Shown here: one piece after another, positions 8,745 through 18,055 of the stretch
Numbering within the stretch: the stretch's first letter is position 1
Layout: each line of letters starts with the position of its first letter
Assembly (NCBI RefSeq): GCF_030435705.1
Contig: NZ_CP129381.1
Location: 992,001 to 1,056,000, forward strand
Source: Rhizobium sp. SSA_523
GTDB lineage: Bacteria; Pseudomonadota; Alphaproteobacteria; Rhizobiales; Rhizobiaceae
Length of the DNA: 64,000 nt
Direction of reading: 5' to 3'
Translations under genes and position numbers: made by a program
Notes under the pieces: model-generated
The model's database searches: none
What the model saw: only the letters and a program-made list of their open reading frames with translations
Told to the model about the DNA's origin: nothing

Positions 8745-9079
8745 GTCGAATATGGTTGAATGATTTTTGATGGCTGTCAACTCGACAGCTGCCGTGTTGC
8801 GTCGTGAATTCTCGAAGCAATTGAATTCGCTCAGGAAAATATTGAGCATGTCCGGCTGGCCGAAAAAACGGAGCGCTACGCCGGAAGCGGATAGAGCCAG
8901 ACACTGGCGCAGAAGGCCGGCGCACAGGCTGCCGTTCACGACGCCGGTGAGCGTCGCGGTCTAAGGGTAGCGGGATGGGGGGCGAAACGAGTGCTGGAAT
9001 GCCGCGCTCCCTCGCCCGCTTCCGTCCGGGTCGGAAGCTGCGCCGCCTTCCCCGTTCAAGCCGTGCGTTGCAGGCCGCG
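8745..9079. promoter_or_regulatory. Promoter region of the IclR-led operon, with a shared AT-rich motif
   Basis: This 335-base gap has no supportable gene. AAAATATTGAGCA at 8836-8848, about 90 bases before the IclR start, is identical to 12768-12780 before the XRE gene and resembles 12091-12105 before gabT. GAATTC occurs twice about 17 bases apart near 8806-8828, and an imperfect GTCAACTCGAC sequence lies near 8775. The GC-rich part from about 8950 is simply the downstream flank of the ThDP-enzyme gene. Confidence 0.5.
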
Positions 9080-10660
9080 CTACTCTATCAAGGCCTGGAT
9101 CAGGAAGGGTCCGCGACGGGAAAGGCCCGCCTCCAGAAGCCGCCTGAACTCCGTGATACTGCTTGCGCTGCCGGATTCGACGCCGAATCCCTTGGCCAAG
9201 GCACACCAGTCGATCGAGGGCTGGTCGAGGCCCAGCATTCGGCTGGCATTGCGGCCATAGGCATTGACCCCGACGCCGGTCATTTCCCCTTGCAGGATCC
9301 GGTAGGCATTATTGGCAAAGACAATGGTCAGGACGTCGAGATTCTCGCGCGCCTGCGTCCACAGAGCCTGCACATTGTAGAGCCCGCTGCCATCGGCCTG
9401 CAGGGCAACCACCTTGCGATCCGGCGCCGCGATTGCTGCACCTGTTGCGAGCGGCACGCCGATGCCGATCGCGCCTCCGGTGAGCGGCAGCACGTCGTGC
9501 GGCGGCAGCATGTGATGCAGAAAATGAGTCTGGCCGATCGACGTCAGTGCCTCATCGATGACGATTGCCTGTTCCGGCAGGCGGCGCGCCACCATGAGGC
9601 TGATCGCATCTGCGGTCAGCGACCCGTCGCCAGGTTCGGCAATGTCCTCCTGGCACAGGCGATTGAGCGTGACGGGCGCATCCGCAGCCAAGCTCAAGGC
9701 ATCGGCCAGCGCTGCAAGAGCCTCCACCAGATCCTGTTCATGATAGGCCAGTTGCAGCACCGTGCAGCCCTTCGGCAGCATCAGGCCGGGCTTGCCCGGA
9801 TAGGCAAAGAAGCCAACCGGCTGCGGCGAGCCGAGGCAGATGGCGAGGTCGATATCCTTCAATGCCTCCACCGCAAGATCGATCTTGTAAGGAACCTGCC
9901 GGACATTGACGCGCCCCGCGCCTCGCTGGTAGCGGCCGGATGTCTGGGAAAAGAGCTTGGCGCCCGTCGCCTCCGCTATGCGGCCTGCGATCAGCGTCGC
10001 CTCTTCGCGCAGAGCCTGTCCCGTCAGGAAGAGGGCCGCGCGCGCGCCGCTTCGCAGCGCCTTTGCTGCGGCATCCACGGCCTTCAAGTCCAAAGGCTCC
10101 GCCGGCGGCGTCTGAATGGCAGAGAGCGGCTCAGACGAGGAACCCGCGGAGGGCTCCGGCTCGATCTCGCTCCAGGCGGCGTCTGCCGGCAGGATCAGGG
10201 TGGATGGCCCGCGCCTCGCAAGAGCCGCCGCGATCCCTTCCTCCGCGCGAAGGCGCAGATCGCCCGCTCCGCTTGCACGCCCCACCCAACGCGACATCGG
10301 CCGCGCCAGAGCCTCGATATCCGTGGTCAAGGGTGCGTCAAATTGCAGGTGATAGGAGGCGTGATCGCCCACCACATTCAGCATGGGAGTGCGCGCCCGC
10401 CTGGCATTGTGCAGGTTGGCAAGCCCGTTGGCGAGTCCCGGCCCGCAATGCAGAAGCGTTGCGGCCGGCTTGCCGGCCATGCGCCCATAGCCGTCCGCCG
10501 CGCCCGTCACGACACCTTCGGAGAGACCGAGAATGCACCGCATATCCGGCTTTCGATCAAGCGCTGCAACAAAATGCATCTCGGACGTACCGGGATTGGC
10601 AAAGCAGACATCGATGCCGTTGACCAGCAGGACGTCGCACAACATATCGGCGCCGTTCAT
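9080..10660 (-). CDS. Thiamine-diphosphate-dependent enzyme, acetolactate synthase/benzoylformate decarboxylase-like
   Basis: A 526-residue ThDP enzyme. The N-terminal PYR domain has the catalytic Glu in GLSEGVVTGAADGYGR (about residue 48). A central domain follows, then a C-terminal PP domain with the metal/ThDP motif starting at ADGSGLYNVQ and ending near FANNAYRIL. The canonical GDG appears as ADG. It lacks strong FAD-motif evidence, so a decarboxylase or carboligase on a 2-oxo acid is as likely as true acetolactate synthesis, and no small subunit is encoded nearby. AGGGAGGG lies before the ATG at 10658-10660. It follows gabT by 82 bases on the same strand and may act on an aldehyde or oxo acid from the same pathway. 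Confidence 0.85.
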   Translation of the reverse strand: MNGADMLCDVLLVNGIDVCFANPGTSEMHFVAALDRKPDMRCILGLSEGVVTGAADGYGRMAGKPAATLLHCGPGLANGLANLHNARRARTPMLNVVGDHASYHLQFDAPLTTDIEALARPMSRWVGRASGAGDLRLRAEEGIAAALARRGPSTLILPADAAWSEIEPEPSAGSSSEPLSAIQTPPAEPLDLKAVDAAAKALRSGARAALFLTGQALREEATLIAGRIAEATGAKLFSQTSGRYQRGAGRVNVRQVPYKIDLAVEALKDIDLAICLGSPQPVGFFAYPGKPGLMLPKGCTVLQLAYHEQDLVEALAALADALSLAADAPVTLNRLCQEDIAEPGDGSLTADAISLMVARRLPEQAIVIDEALTSIGQTHFLHHMLPPHDVLPLTGGAIGIGVPLATGAAIAAPDRKVVALQADGSGLYNVQALWTQARENLDVLTIVFANNAYRILQGEMTGVGVNAYGRNASRMLGLDQPSIDWCALAKGFGVESGSASSITEFRRLLEAGLSRRGPFLIQALIE

Positions 10661-10742
10661 CGGCAGCCCTCCCTTGTTCGGGTTCCCATTTTTGTCTCAC
10701 CAGCCGCAGACCAGACTGCGACCGGTGATTGCCGAGCAAGGA

Positions 10743-12050
10743 TCAGGCCGCGGCCGGCACGCTGACGGACGCGCAGGCTGCCTCGATGGAGGCCTCGAGA
10801 ATATCCATGGCCTCCTCCAGCACTTCCCACTCCACCGTCAAGGGGGGCAGGAGCCGGATGACATTGTAACGCGTTCCGCAGGACAGGATGATCAGGCCGC
10901 GCTTTTCCGCTTCCGCGACGATCGCGCTCGTGACGTCGGGCGCAGCCTCCCGGGTGTCGCGATCATTGACCATTTCGAAGGCGATCATGGCACCGAGCCC
11001 GCGGACATCGCCGATCCGTTCCATGCCCTGGCGCGACGCAATGGCGCGCAACCGTGTCATGACACGCTCACCGATTTCGGCAGCACGGGCGGCCAGATGC
11101 TCCGATTCAATCACATCAAGCACGGCATTGGCCGCCGCAACCGAAAGCGGATTGCCGGCATAGGTGCCGCCAAGCCCGCCGGAATGCGCTGCATTCATGA
11201 TCTCGGCCTTGCCGGTGACAGCCGAAAGCGGAAAGCCGCCCGCGAGCCCCTTCGCCATGGTCACCAGATCGGGCTGGATGCCGGCATGTTCGAAGCCAAA
11301 GCTCTTGCCGGTACGCGCCATGCCGGCCTGGATCTCATCGAGGATCAGCACGATTCCGTATTTGTCGGCGAGATTGCGCAGCTTCACCAGGAATTCCGGT
11401 GGCGCGATATTGAACCCGCCTTCGCCCTGCACCGGCTCGACGATGAAGGCGGCAATGCGTTCGGGATCGACATCGGCCGCGAACAGGGCATCCAAGCCGG
11501 CCAGAGCCTGATCGACGCTGATCCCCATGAACAGATTGGGAAAGGGCGCGTGATAGATATCGGCCGGAAACGGTCCGAACTTCGCCTTGTAAGGCTTGAC
11601 CTTGCCGGTCAGCGCCATGCCGAGCAGCGTGCGTCCGTGAAAGGCACCGCTGAAGGCCACAACCCCCGGACGGCCGGTATGGGCGCGGGCAATCTTGACC
11701 GCATTCTCCACCGCTTCGGCACCGGTGGTTACCAGCATGGTGCGATTTTCGGCACCGGTCGACACCAGCGCGTTCAACCGCTCGGCCAGCCGCACATAGC
11801 CCTCATAGGGTGCGACGTGGAAGCAGGTATGGGTGAATTTCAGCGCCTGGTCCGCCACCGCCTGCATGACAAGCGGATGCCGGTGGCCGGTATTGTTGAC
11901 CGCAATGCCCGCGGCAAAATCGATATAGCGCTTGCCGTCGACATCCCACAATTCCGCATTGAGGGCTGTTTCGGCGAATATCCCGCGGGTTCCGACGCCG
12001 CCCGCAACGGCGGTTTTCTGGCGGGACTGCAGGTCAGATGAATGGGTCAT
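10743..12050 (-). CDS. gabT: 4-aminobutyrate aminotransferase (class III PLP aminotransferase)
   Basis: A 435-residue class III aminotransferase converting 4-aminobutyrate and 2-oxoglutarate to succinate semialdehyde and glutamate. The PLP-binding lysine is K267 in TMAKGLAGG. The Asp of the LILDEIQAGMARTG motif, the VTTGAEAVENAVKIAR cofactor loop and AFHGRT are all present, and the length fits GabT. AGGAGAG lies six bases before the ATG at 12048-12050, excluding a longer upstream frame. It follows the XRE-cupin regulator by 68 bases and precedes the ThDP enzyme. GABA is an end product of polyamine catabolism, which agrees with the Pot-type importer further downstream. A 5-aminovalerate or beta-alanine activity cannot be excluded. 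Confidence 0.93.
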   Translation of the reverse strand: MTHSSDLQSRQKTAVAGGVGTRGIFAETALNAELWDVDGKRYIDFAAGIAVNNTGHRHPLVMQAVADQALKFTHTCFHVAPYEGYVRLAERLNALVSTGAENRTMLVTTGAEAVENAVKIARAHTGRPGVVAFSGAFHGRTLLGMALTGKVKPYKAKFGPFPADIYHAPFPNLFMGISVDQALAGLDALFAADVDPERIAAFIVEPVQGEGGFNIAPPEFLVKLRNLADKYGIVLILDEIQAGMARTGKSFGFEHAGIQPDLVTMAKGLAGGFPLSAVTGKAEIMNAAHSGGLGGTYAGNPLSVAAANAVLDVIESEHLAARAAEIGERVMTRLRAIASRQGMERIGDVRGLGAMIAFEMVNDRDTREAAPDVTSAIVAEAEKRGLIILSCGTRYNVIRLLPPLTVEWEVLEEAMDILEASIEAACASVSVPAAA

Positions 12051-12090
12051 CGCGATCTCTCCTGATATCACGATGTCGGTATAGCTCTGT

Positions 12091-12102
12091 TCAATATTTT
12101 GA
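12091..12102. promoter_or_regulatory. Candidate operator before gabT
   Basis: TCAATATTTTGA lies between the XRE-cupin gene and gabT, 41 bases before the gabT start. It is a near-palindrome (TCAA-N4-TTGA) followed by GCA. It shares the AATATTTTG/CAAAATATT core with the sites at 12756-12777 and 8836-8848. Confidence 0.45.
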
Positions 12103-12118
12103 GCAACCGTGATATCGA

Positions 12119-12703
12119 TCAGAGATAAGGCGGCGTGCAGGCGGATATGACGATGGTGCGGCGGCCGGAAAGATTGCGGAACCGATGCGGGATCCGGCTG
12201 TCGAACAAATAGGATTGTCCGGCGCGGAGAATCTGGACTTGATCCCCAACCGTTACCTCCAACTCGCCTTCGACGACATAGCCCCCCTCCGCGCTGTCAT
12301 GCTGCAGGAAGGTCTCGCCGGTGTCGGCCTGCGGCTCGTAGACCTCATGGAGGATCTGGAGATTGTGACTGCGCGCATCGCCGACCTGTCGAAGGGTCAG
12401 AATCCCCTTTCCGCCAGCCCCCGGAGATCCCGGGACTTTTGACGTCAAATCAACGAGTTCGTCGAAGGAGAAGAAGGGGCCGGAGGGAAGCGCCCGCTCC
12501 GGCTCGAAGAAATCGGCCATGCTGACGCCAAGCCCGCTCAGGATCTTGCGGAGCGTCGAGACGGAAGGGCTGACCTTGTTGTTCTCGACATTGGAAATCT
12601 GCGCATGCGGCACGCCGGCGCGCTCCGCCAATTGCCGCTGCGACAGGCCCGCCGATTGGCGAATGGCAAAAAGGCGTGCACCGACATCAAACTGGGAATC
12701 CAT
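12119..12703 (-). CDS. XRE-family regulator with C-terminal cupin domain (PuuR-like)
   Basis: A 194-residue protein with an N-terminal helix-turn-helix (about residues 8-62, containing LSQRQLAERAGVPHAQISNVE) and a C-terminal cupin (about residues 110-190, with the double-stranded beta-helix signature EGGYVVEGELEVTVG and PHRFRN). This architecture is that of PuuR-type regulators of polyamine and GABA catabolism. AGAGGGTGG precedes the ATG at 12701-12703; an upstream in-frame start would run into the operator region. It lies directly upstream of gabT on the same strand and probably controls it and itself. Confidence 0.9.
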   Translation of the reverse strand: MDSQFDVGARLFAIRQSAGLSQRQLAERAGVPHAQISNVENNKVSPSVSTLRKILSGLGVSMADFFEPERALPSGPFFSFDELVDLTSKVPGSPGAGGKGILTLRQVGDARSHNLQILHEVYEPQADTGETFLQHDSAEGGYVVEGELEVTVGDQVQILRAGQSYLFDSRIPHRFRNLSGRRTIVISACTPPYL

Positions 12704-12755
12704 GTCCACCCTCTTGTGATCGTCGCAGCGTTTATCGCAGGCGCGCCGAACAGTG

Positions 12756-12777
12756 TCAATTTTGGCCAAAATATTGA
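12756..12777. promoter_or_regulatory. Candidate autoregulatory operator of the XRE-cupin gene
   Basis: A near-perfect dyad lies 53 bases before the XRE-cupin start. The left arm is TCAATTTTGG and the right arm CCAAAATATTGA; the arms match except for one missing A in the left arm. The right arm plus GCA is identical to the site at 8836-8848. Confidence 0.5.
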
Positions 12778-12932
12778 GCAGACCTGCTCCCGCGGTGAGC
12801 ATCTGCCGCGCGCCACCGCGACCACTGTCGCCGCGGCCCTGCAGAAGTGAGAGATGCAGAAAGGACGGGAGACGGCACAGACTTGCAGGCGGTGAGGCAC
12901 GATCTTTGGGGAGATGCGTTTGGAAAGCCGCT

Positions 12933-14009
12933 TCAGCCTTCGATCAGCGAGGCCTTCGGCAAGACCGCCCGGATCGTCAATCCGTCTTCGCGCCATTGCT
13001 TGTCGATCTCGCCATCCAGCGACTGGAAAATCATCTTCTCCAGCCTGCCGCCGAAGCCGCCGCTCGACTGTACCCTTTCGACGGGTCCCGGCAGGCTCTC
13101 CGTCCAGAGGATTTCGACCTGGTCGTTATCGACACGCACCTGCACGTCAAGCAGGCCGCCGGCAATCGACAATGCGCCATATTTCGCCGCATTGGTCGAG
13201 AATTCGTGGAGGAGCAAAGACAGGCTCGTCACTTTCTTCGGCGTGATCTCGACATCGTCGCCATGCAGATGCCAGGAGGCGCCGCCGCCGCCATAGGGGG
13301 CTAGAATGATCGAGAGGAGGTCGAAGAGCGAGGTCGAATGCTCCTGCAGCGTCTCATCATCGGCCACATTCGGAAGCGTCAATTGATGGGCCTTGGAGAG
13401 TGCTGCGAGCCGACCCATCGTGCTGGCGGCCAGATCTTCTGCCGACTTCGCCGTGCGCGCGGCGAGCGAAATGATGCTGCTGGTAATGGCGAACAGGTTT
13501 TTCACGCGGTGGTGCATTTCACGCAGCAGCAGGTCCCGCTGCTCGACCGATCTGGCGCGCTCGGAAATGTCGCGTGCGATCTTGGATGCACCGATGATCT
13601 CACCCTTGGCGTTGCGGATGGGCGAGATGGTCAGCGAGATATCGATCAGGCTGCCATCCTTTCGGCGCCGGACCGTCTCGAAATGGTCAACCCGCTCGCC
13701 GGAATGGATACGCGCCAGAATGGTCGGCTCCTCATCCAGTCGTTCGTCCGGGATGAGGATCGTGACGGGCCGCCCGACCGCTTCCGCCGCCGTGTAGCCG
13801 AAGACGCGCTCCGCCGCCCGGTTCCAGGTTGTGATGATACCATCGAGACTCTTGCTGATGATCGGATCGTCCGACGATTCGACAATGGCTGCGAGAAAGG
13901 CCGCCGCATCGTGACGCGGTCGCGCGGCTTTCACCGACTCCTCGAGTTCAGTCAGACGTTCCTGCTGACTCTTGTCAAAAAAAGGGTCATCCGTCGTTTC
14001 GGTCACCAT
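12933..14009 (-). CDS. PAS-domain HWE-family histidine kinase
   Basis: A soluble sensor kinase of about 358 residues. A short coiled segment is followed by one PAS domain (about residues 37-152, with TWNRAAERVFGYTAAEAVGR and the PAC motif FETVRRRKDGS). Next comes the HWE dimerisation region MHHRVKNLF, with the phosphorylated His near residue 167. The ATPase domain has LLHEFSTNAAKYGALS (N-box) and the diagnostic W-x-E as ILWTES. There is no membrane segment, so it senses a cytosolic signal. It is divergent from the KaiC-like gene at 14162. The start is ATG 14007-14009; ATG 14016-14018 is possible. It is a likely phosphodonor for the receiver at 15635-16009. Confidence 0.9.
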   Translation of the reverse strand: MVTETTDDPFFDKSQQERLTELEESVKAARPRHDAAAFLAAIVESSDDPIISKSLDGIITTWNRAAERVFGYTAAEAVGRPVTILIPDERLDEEPTILARIHSGERVDHFETVRRRKDGSLIDISLTISPIRNAKGEIIGASKIARDISERARSVEQRDLLLREMHHRVKNLFAITSSIISLAARTAKSAEDLAASTMGRLAALSKAHQLTLPNVADDETLQEHSTSLFDLLSIILAPYGGGGASWHLHGDDVEITPKKVTSLSLLLHEFSTNAAKYGALSIAGGLLDVQVRVDNDQVEILWTESLPGPVERVQSSGGFGGRLEKMIFQSLDGEIDKQWREDGLTIRAVLPKASLIEG

Positions 14010-14161
14010 TCGCCTCATCACGAAGACAGAGCGCCACAAAAATTTGAGTACGAATCACATTACGCTTATTACTCGTTGAGCACAGCCCTTTTCTCCGGGC
14101 AACTTGCAAAATGGCGCGGCCCCGTTAGGTAGGGTAGACGAGACCCAGTAGAGAGCGATAC

Positions 14162-15625
14162 GTGACACACGAACTCCCACGCCTAGCCAGCGGCATTCGA
14201 GGATTGGACACAGTGCTTGGCGGCGGCCTTGTCGAAGGCGCCTGCTACATTGTTCAGGGACAGCCGGGTGCCGGTAAGACGATCCTATCCAACCAGATTG
14301 CCTTTGCCACCGCCGCCGACGGCCGGAAAGTTCTGTACATCACGCTGCTTGCGGAAACGCATGAGCGTCTGTTCCAGGCGCTCGACACGCTGGATTTCTT
14401 CGACCGGTCGCAACTCGGCGTCACGATCTCCTATGTCAGCGTCTTCCAGACCCTTCGGGATGAAGGTCTGTCTGCGGTCGTCTCGCTGATCCGCCAGGAA
14501 ATCGCCCGCCAGGGAGCGACGCTGCTTGTCTTCGACGGACTGTTGAATGCGCGCGACCGGGCCGATACCGATCTCGACGTGAAGACCTTCGTGGCCGAGG
14601 TGCAAAGCCAGGCAGCCTTTGCCGGCTGCACTGTCCTGTTTCTCACCAGCACCCGGGTGGCTGAAGACAATCCGGAACATACTATGGTCGACGGGGTGAT
14701 CGAACTCCACAATGAAATGGTCGGCGTGCGCGCCATCCGCCGCCTGCAGGTCAAGAAATCGCGCGGCAGCGCGGCTCTGGCCGGTTACCATCAGTTCGAA
14801 ATCACATCGACGGGCTTCAGCGTCTATCCCCGCATCGAGGCCATTCCGTCTCTTGCAGCGGCGGGGGATGGGGTAACCTCAGAGATCACCTCCTCCGGCA
14901 CGCCGGGCCTCGACGACATTCTGGGTGGCGGCCTGCCGGCCCATTCGGTCACCCTCGTCTTCGGTCCTTCCGGATCCGGCAAGACATCTCTTGCTCTCAA
15001 CTTCCTGAACGCGGCAAGTGCAGAAGCGCCGGCGCTGCATTTCGGCTTCTATGAGACGCCGGCACGGTTGCTGAACAAGGCACGAGCTTTGGGTCTCGAT
15101 CTCGACCGGAAGGTGGCATCGGGCGCGCTGGAGATCAGCTGGACGCCGATGACGGAGAATATGAACGACAAGCTTGCCCATCAGCTGCTCGACGCTGTGC
15201 GGGCGCGATCCGTAAAGCGTCTGGTGATCGACGGCCTGGGCGGCTTTGAGCGGGCGGCGGTGCACAGGCCACGGCTTGTGGAGTTTTTTGCCGCTTTGAC
15301 GAATGAGCTGCGCGCCATGGGCGTGACGGCCATCGCCACCTGGGAATTCCGGGATCTCTTCGGGCCCACCGTTTCGGCGCCGGGTTCGGAAATCTCCAGC
15401 CTGCTCGACAATCTCATCATGATGCGCCAGGTGGAAATCAATTCGCGCTATAAAAGAACCCTGTCCGTTCTCAAGATGCGCGACCTGGCGTTTGAGCCGA
15501 TCATCCATGAGGTCGAGTTCGGATCCACGGGCCTGGCGATCGCTTCGCCGCTGCAAGCCGTTTCAGGCGCTGCCACAGGCATAGCGACCTTATCCGACGG
15601 CACCTCGTTTCCGGGCAAGGGGTAG
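14162..15625 (+). CDS. KaiC-like double-domain RecA-superfamily ATPase
   Basis: A 487-residue protein of two tandem KaiC/RecA domains, with Walker A at residues 33-40 (GQPGAGKT) and 268-275 (GPSGSGKT) and Walker B at LLVFDGL and RLVIDGL. Each domain starts with a GI/GTPGLD-ILGGGL signature. Cyanobacterial KaiC is a clock ATPase, but no kaiA or kaiB is visible here and proteobacterial homologues are linked instead to stress and two-component signalling. The start is GTG at 14162. It is divergent from an HWE kinase and ends 10 bases before a CheY-like receiver gene, so the three probably form one signalling module. Confidence 0.92.
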   Translation: MTHELPRLASGIRGLDTVLGGGLVEGACYIVQGQPGAGKTILSNQIAFATAADGRKVLYITLLAETHERLFQALDTLDFFDRSQLGVTISYVSVFQTLRDEGLSAVVSLIRQEIARQGATLLVFDGLLNARDRADTDLDVKTFVAEVQSQAAFAGCTVLFLTSTRVAEDNPEHTMVDGVIELHNEMVGVRAIRRLQVKKSRGSAALAGYHQFEITSTGFSVYPRIEAIPSLAAAGDGVTSEITSSGTPGLDDILGGGLPAHSVTLVFGPSGSGKTSLALNFLNAASAEAPALHFGFYETPARLLNKARALGLDLDRKVASGALEISWTPMTENMNDKLAHQLLDAVRARSVKRLVIDGLGGFERAAVHRPRLVEFFAALTNELRAMGVTAIATWEFRDLFGPTVSAPGSEISSLLDNLIMMRQVEINSRYKRTLSVLKMRDLAFEPIIHEVEFGSTGLAIASPLQAVSGAATGIATLSDGTSFPGKG

Positions 15626-15634
15626 AGTTCGATC

Positions 15635-16009
15635 ATGGCGTCGATCGTAATCGCAGAGGATGAATTCCTGATCGCCGACGTCCTGGCCATCATGCTGGAA
15701 GAGGCAGGTCATGAGGTCTCGACCGCCGCCCATGGTCGAGCCGCCCTGGCGATCATCAAGGGCAAAGCGCCGGATCTCGTCATCACGGACTTCATGATGC
15801 CGCTGATGACGGGCCTCGAACTGGCCCAGGCCCTGCGTGGCGATGCCGAACTTCAGCAAATCCCCATCATCCTGGTGAGCGGCGCCCAGGGCGCGATCGG
15901 ACGCGCCCATCCCGACGTATTCGATGCGGTGCTGGACAAGCCTTATAACGAGAAGACGCTTCTTGCGACTGTTGAGCGACTGCTCCAGCAGATCGGCAAA
16001 GCGAGCTGA
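15635..16009 (+). CDS. Single-domain CheY-like response regulator
   Basis: A 124-residue stand-alone receiver domain with the acidic pocket at AEDEF (about residues 8-10), the phospho-acceptor Asp in VITDFMMP (near residue 52), the conserved Ser in ILVSGA and Lys in LDKPY. It has no output domain, so it probably acts as a phosphate shuttle or by binding a partner. It begins 10 bases after the KaiC-like gene and is almost certainly co-transcribed with it. The divergent HWE kinase is the obvious phosphodonor. Confidence 0.92.
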   Translation: MASIVIAEDEFLIADVLAIMLEEAGHEVSTAAHGRAALAIIKGKAPDLVITDFMMPLMTGLELAQALRGDAELQQIPIILVSGAQGAIGRAHPDVFDAVLDKPYNEKTLLATVERLLQQIGKAS

Positions 16010-16202
16010 AAGCCCCGCGACAGCACAAAATTCGGCAGCCTGGCGAGAGCGCGGCGTACGAAGCGACGGGGACTTTTCCAGATCCCTGATTGCGCCCAAT
16101 CCACCGCGCGGTTCCGATCTTGTGATCAGCTATCATAATCGAAATTTAAGAGATTTGTGAAAGGTTTGCCTCCTTCCTCCCATTCCCTCCACGAGGCACC
16201 GA

Positions 16203-17984
16203 ATGCAGTTTTCATCCCTTTTCGGCAATGAGCTGGCCTATGTGATGAAGGCTTTGGATACGTCTCAGGCTATTATCTCGTTCACCCCCGATGGCACGAT
16301 CATCGAGGCCAATCAGAATTTCTGCGATGCGGTGGGGTATGCGCGGCATGACATCGTCGGCAAGCATCACCGGATGCTGGTTGATGCAGCGGAGGCACAG
16401 TCTCCGGGCTACAAGGATTTCTGGCGGCGCCTGGCCGCCGGCAAGTTTGACCGGAACCAGTATAAGCGGATCGGCAAGGGCGGGCGCGTCGTCTGGATCG
16501 AAGCCTCCTATAATCCTGTCATCCGCAACGGCAGGGTGATCAAGATCGTCAAGATCGCCACCGATATTACCGCGTCCAAACGCGAGAGCCTGGAGAGCCA
16601 GGGCAAGCTTGAAGCGCTGTCGCGCGCGCAGGCGGTGATCGAGTTCACGCCTGACGGCAAGATCCTTACCGCCAACAAGAATTTCCTGGATACGCTCGGC
16701 TATCGGCTGGAGGATATTGTTGGCCAGCATCACCGGATGTTCTGCGAAGCCGATTACGCCTCGTCCCGGGAATATGCCGCTTTCTGGCCGCGGCTTGCCG
16801 CCGGTGAATTTTTCAATGACGAGTTCAAGCGCCTGCGGAAGGACGGCAGTTCCGTCTATATCCAGGCAACCTACAATCCGATCCTGGATGATGAGGGCAA
16901 GGTCTTCAAAGTGGTGAAATTCGCCACCGATGTGTCCGGCCGCGTCCGCGCGCTGCAGGAAATCGGCGCCGGCCTGGAACGTCTCTCGGAAGCCAATATC
17001 CGCATGACGATTGACGAACCCTTCGTCGAGGAATTCGAGCATCTGCGCCACAACTTCAACGAGTCGCTCTCCAAATTCCAGCAGACCCTTGAACAGGTTC
17101 TGGTGCAGACGACGATGCTGTCCACCCGCAGCGGCGACATGAGCGCCAGCACGAGCGGCATTGCCCACCGCTCCGAGCAGCAAGCGGCGGCACTGGAGGA
17201 GACCTCCGCGGCCCTCGAGGAAATCACTGTCACCGTGCGCCAGTCCGTGGAGCGAACCACGGAGGCCCGCACGCTGGTTCGGGAAGCACGTTCGGCGGCA
17301 TCCCGATCCGTTGAGGTCGTGAGCGCCACCGTCGCGGCCATGGATCGGATCGAGACGGCCTCGAAAGAGATCACCAACATCATCGACGTTATCGACGAGA
17401 TCGCTTTCCAAACCAATCTGCTGGCGCTGAATGCCGGCGTGGAGGCTGCACGCGCGGGCGAGGCCGGCAAAGGTTTCGCCGTCGTGGCGCAGGAAGTGCG
17501 CGAACTCGCCCAGCGTTCAGCCAAGGCCGCCAAGGAAATCTCGGGCCTTATCGCCAATTCGTCAAAGGAAGTGAAGGACGGCGTCCGACTTGTTGGCGAG
17601 ACCGGCGAGGCGCTGAAGAGCATCGAAGGCTTTGTTCAGGCCATCGACACCAACATAGAGGGCATTGCCTTGGGGGCGCAGGAGCAGTCCACCAGCCTTG
17701 CCGAGATCAATTCCGCTGTCGGCGCGCTCGATCAGATGACGCAGCAAAATGCCGGCATGGTCAGCGGCATGGGGGCGATCGCCGAATCCCTTGCCAGCGG
17801 GGCGGCCGAACTGGAAGCGCTTGTGAAGCGCTTCAAGCTCAACCGGCGCAAATGGATCCGCGAGCCTGGCTCTGACGCCGCGGAATTGGGGCCGGACCGC
17901 CGCGGCTATGGCAAGAACACCATCTATCGGCCGCCGCGCGACCTCGATGCCGGACAATCCTTGGAGATGAGGCAGGCCTCCTGA
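16203..17984 (+). CDS. Soluble methyl-accepting chemotaxis protein with two PAS domains
   Basis: A 593-residue cytosolic chemoreceptor. Two PAS domains (about residues 15-130 and 135-250), each with an NxNFxDxxGY-type motif and a YNP PAC strand, are followed by a linker and a methyl-accepting signalling domain. Its hairpin tip ([20 protein letters not shown]) is the highly conserved CheA/CheW-binding region. There are no membrane segments, so it senses an intracellular signal such as redox or oxygen; no haem- or flavin-binding residue can be assigned with certainty. It ends LEMRQAS and has no CheR-docking pentapeptide, unlike its paralogue at 27933-29708. Confidence 0.93.
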   Translation: MQFSSLFGNELAYVMKALDTSQAIISFTPDGTIIEANQNFCDAVGYARHDIVGKHHRMLVDAAEAQSPGYKDFWRRLAAGKFDRNQYKRIGKGGRVVWIEASYNPVIRNGRVIKIVKIATDITASKRESLESQGKLEALSRAQAVIEFTPDGKILTANKNFLDTLGYRLEDIVGQHHRMFCEADYASSREYAAFWPRLAAGEFFNDEFKRLRKDGSSVYIQATYNPILDDEGKVFKVVKFATDVSGRVRALQEIGAGLERLSEANIRMTIDEPFVEEFEHLRHNFNESLSKFQQTLEQVLVQTTMLSTRSGDMSASTSGIAHRSEQQAAALEETSAALEEITVTVRQSVERTTEARTLVREARSAASRSVEVVSATVAAMDRIETASKEITNIIDVIDEIAFQTNLLALNAGVEAARAGEAGKGFAVVAQEVRELAQRSAKAAKEISGLIANSSKEVKDGVRLVGETGEALKSIEGFVQAIDTNIEGIALGAQEQSTSLAEINSAVGALDQMTQQNAGMVSGMGAIAESLASGAAELEALVKRFKLNRRKWIREPGSDAAELGPDRRGYGKNTIYRPPRDLDAGQSLEMRQAS

Positions 17985-17995
17985 TCAGAGACCAT

Positions 17996-18012
17996 GCCGC
18001 AGGCTGTGCGGC
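17996..18012. terminator. Weak hairpin between chemoreceptor and LuxI genes
   Basis: GCCGCA / TGCGGC with a five-base loop, lying between two convergent genes (the chemoreceptor ends at 17984, the LuxI-type gene at 18056). There is no T-run, so it may only be a weak bidirectional terminator. Confidence 0.3.
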
Positions 18013-18055
18013 GGCCGGCGATGATGATGGGCCGAACAGGTGTCATCGATCGGAC

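Noticed and set aside
8975..10765. 596-codon open frame on the plus strand
   Set aside because: It is antisense to the ThDP enzyme gene and shows no domain pattern.
14100..14161. EcfG (general stress) promoter before the KaiC-like gene
   Set aside because: A GCAAC and a CGTT are present but with a mismatch in the -35 and wrong spacing, so the call is not supportable.
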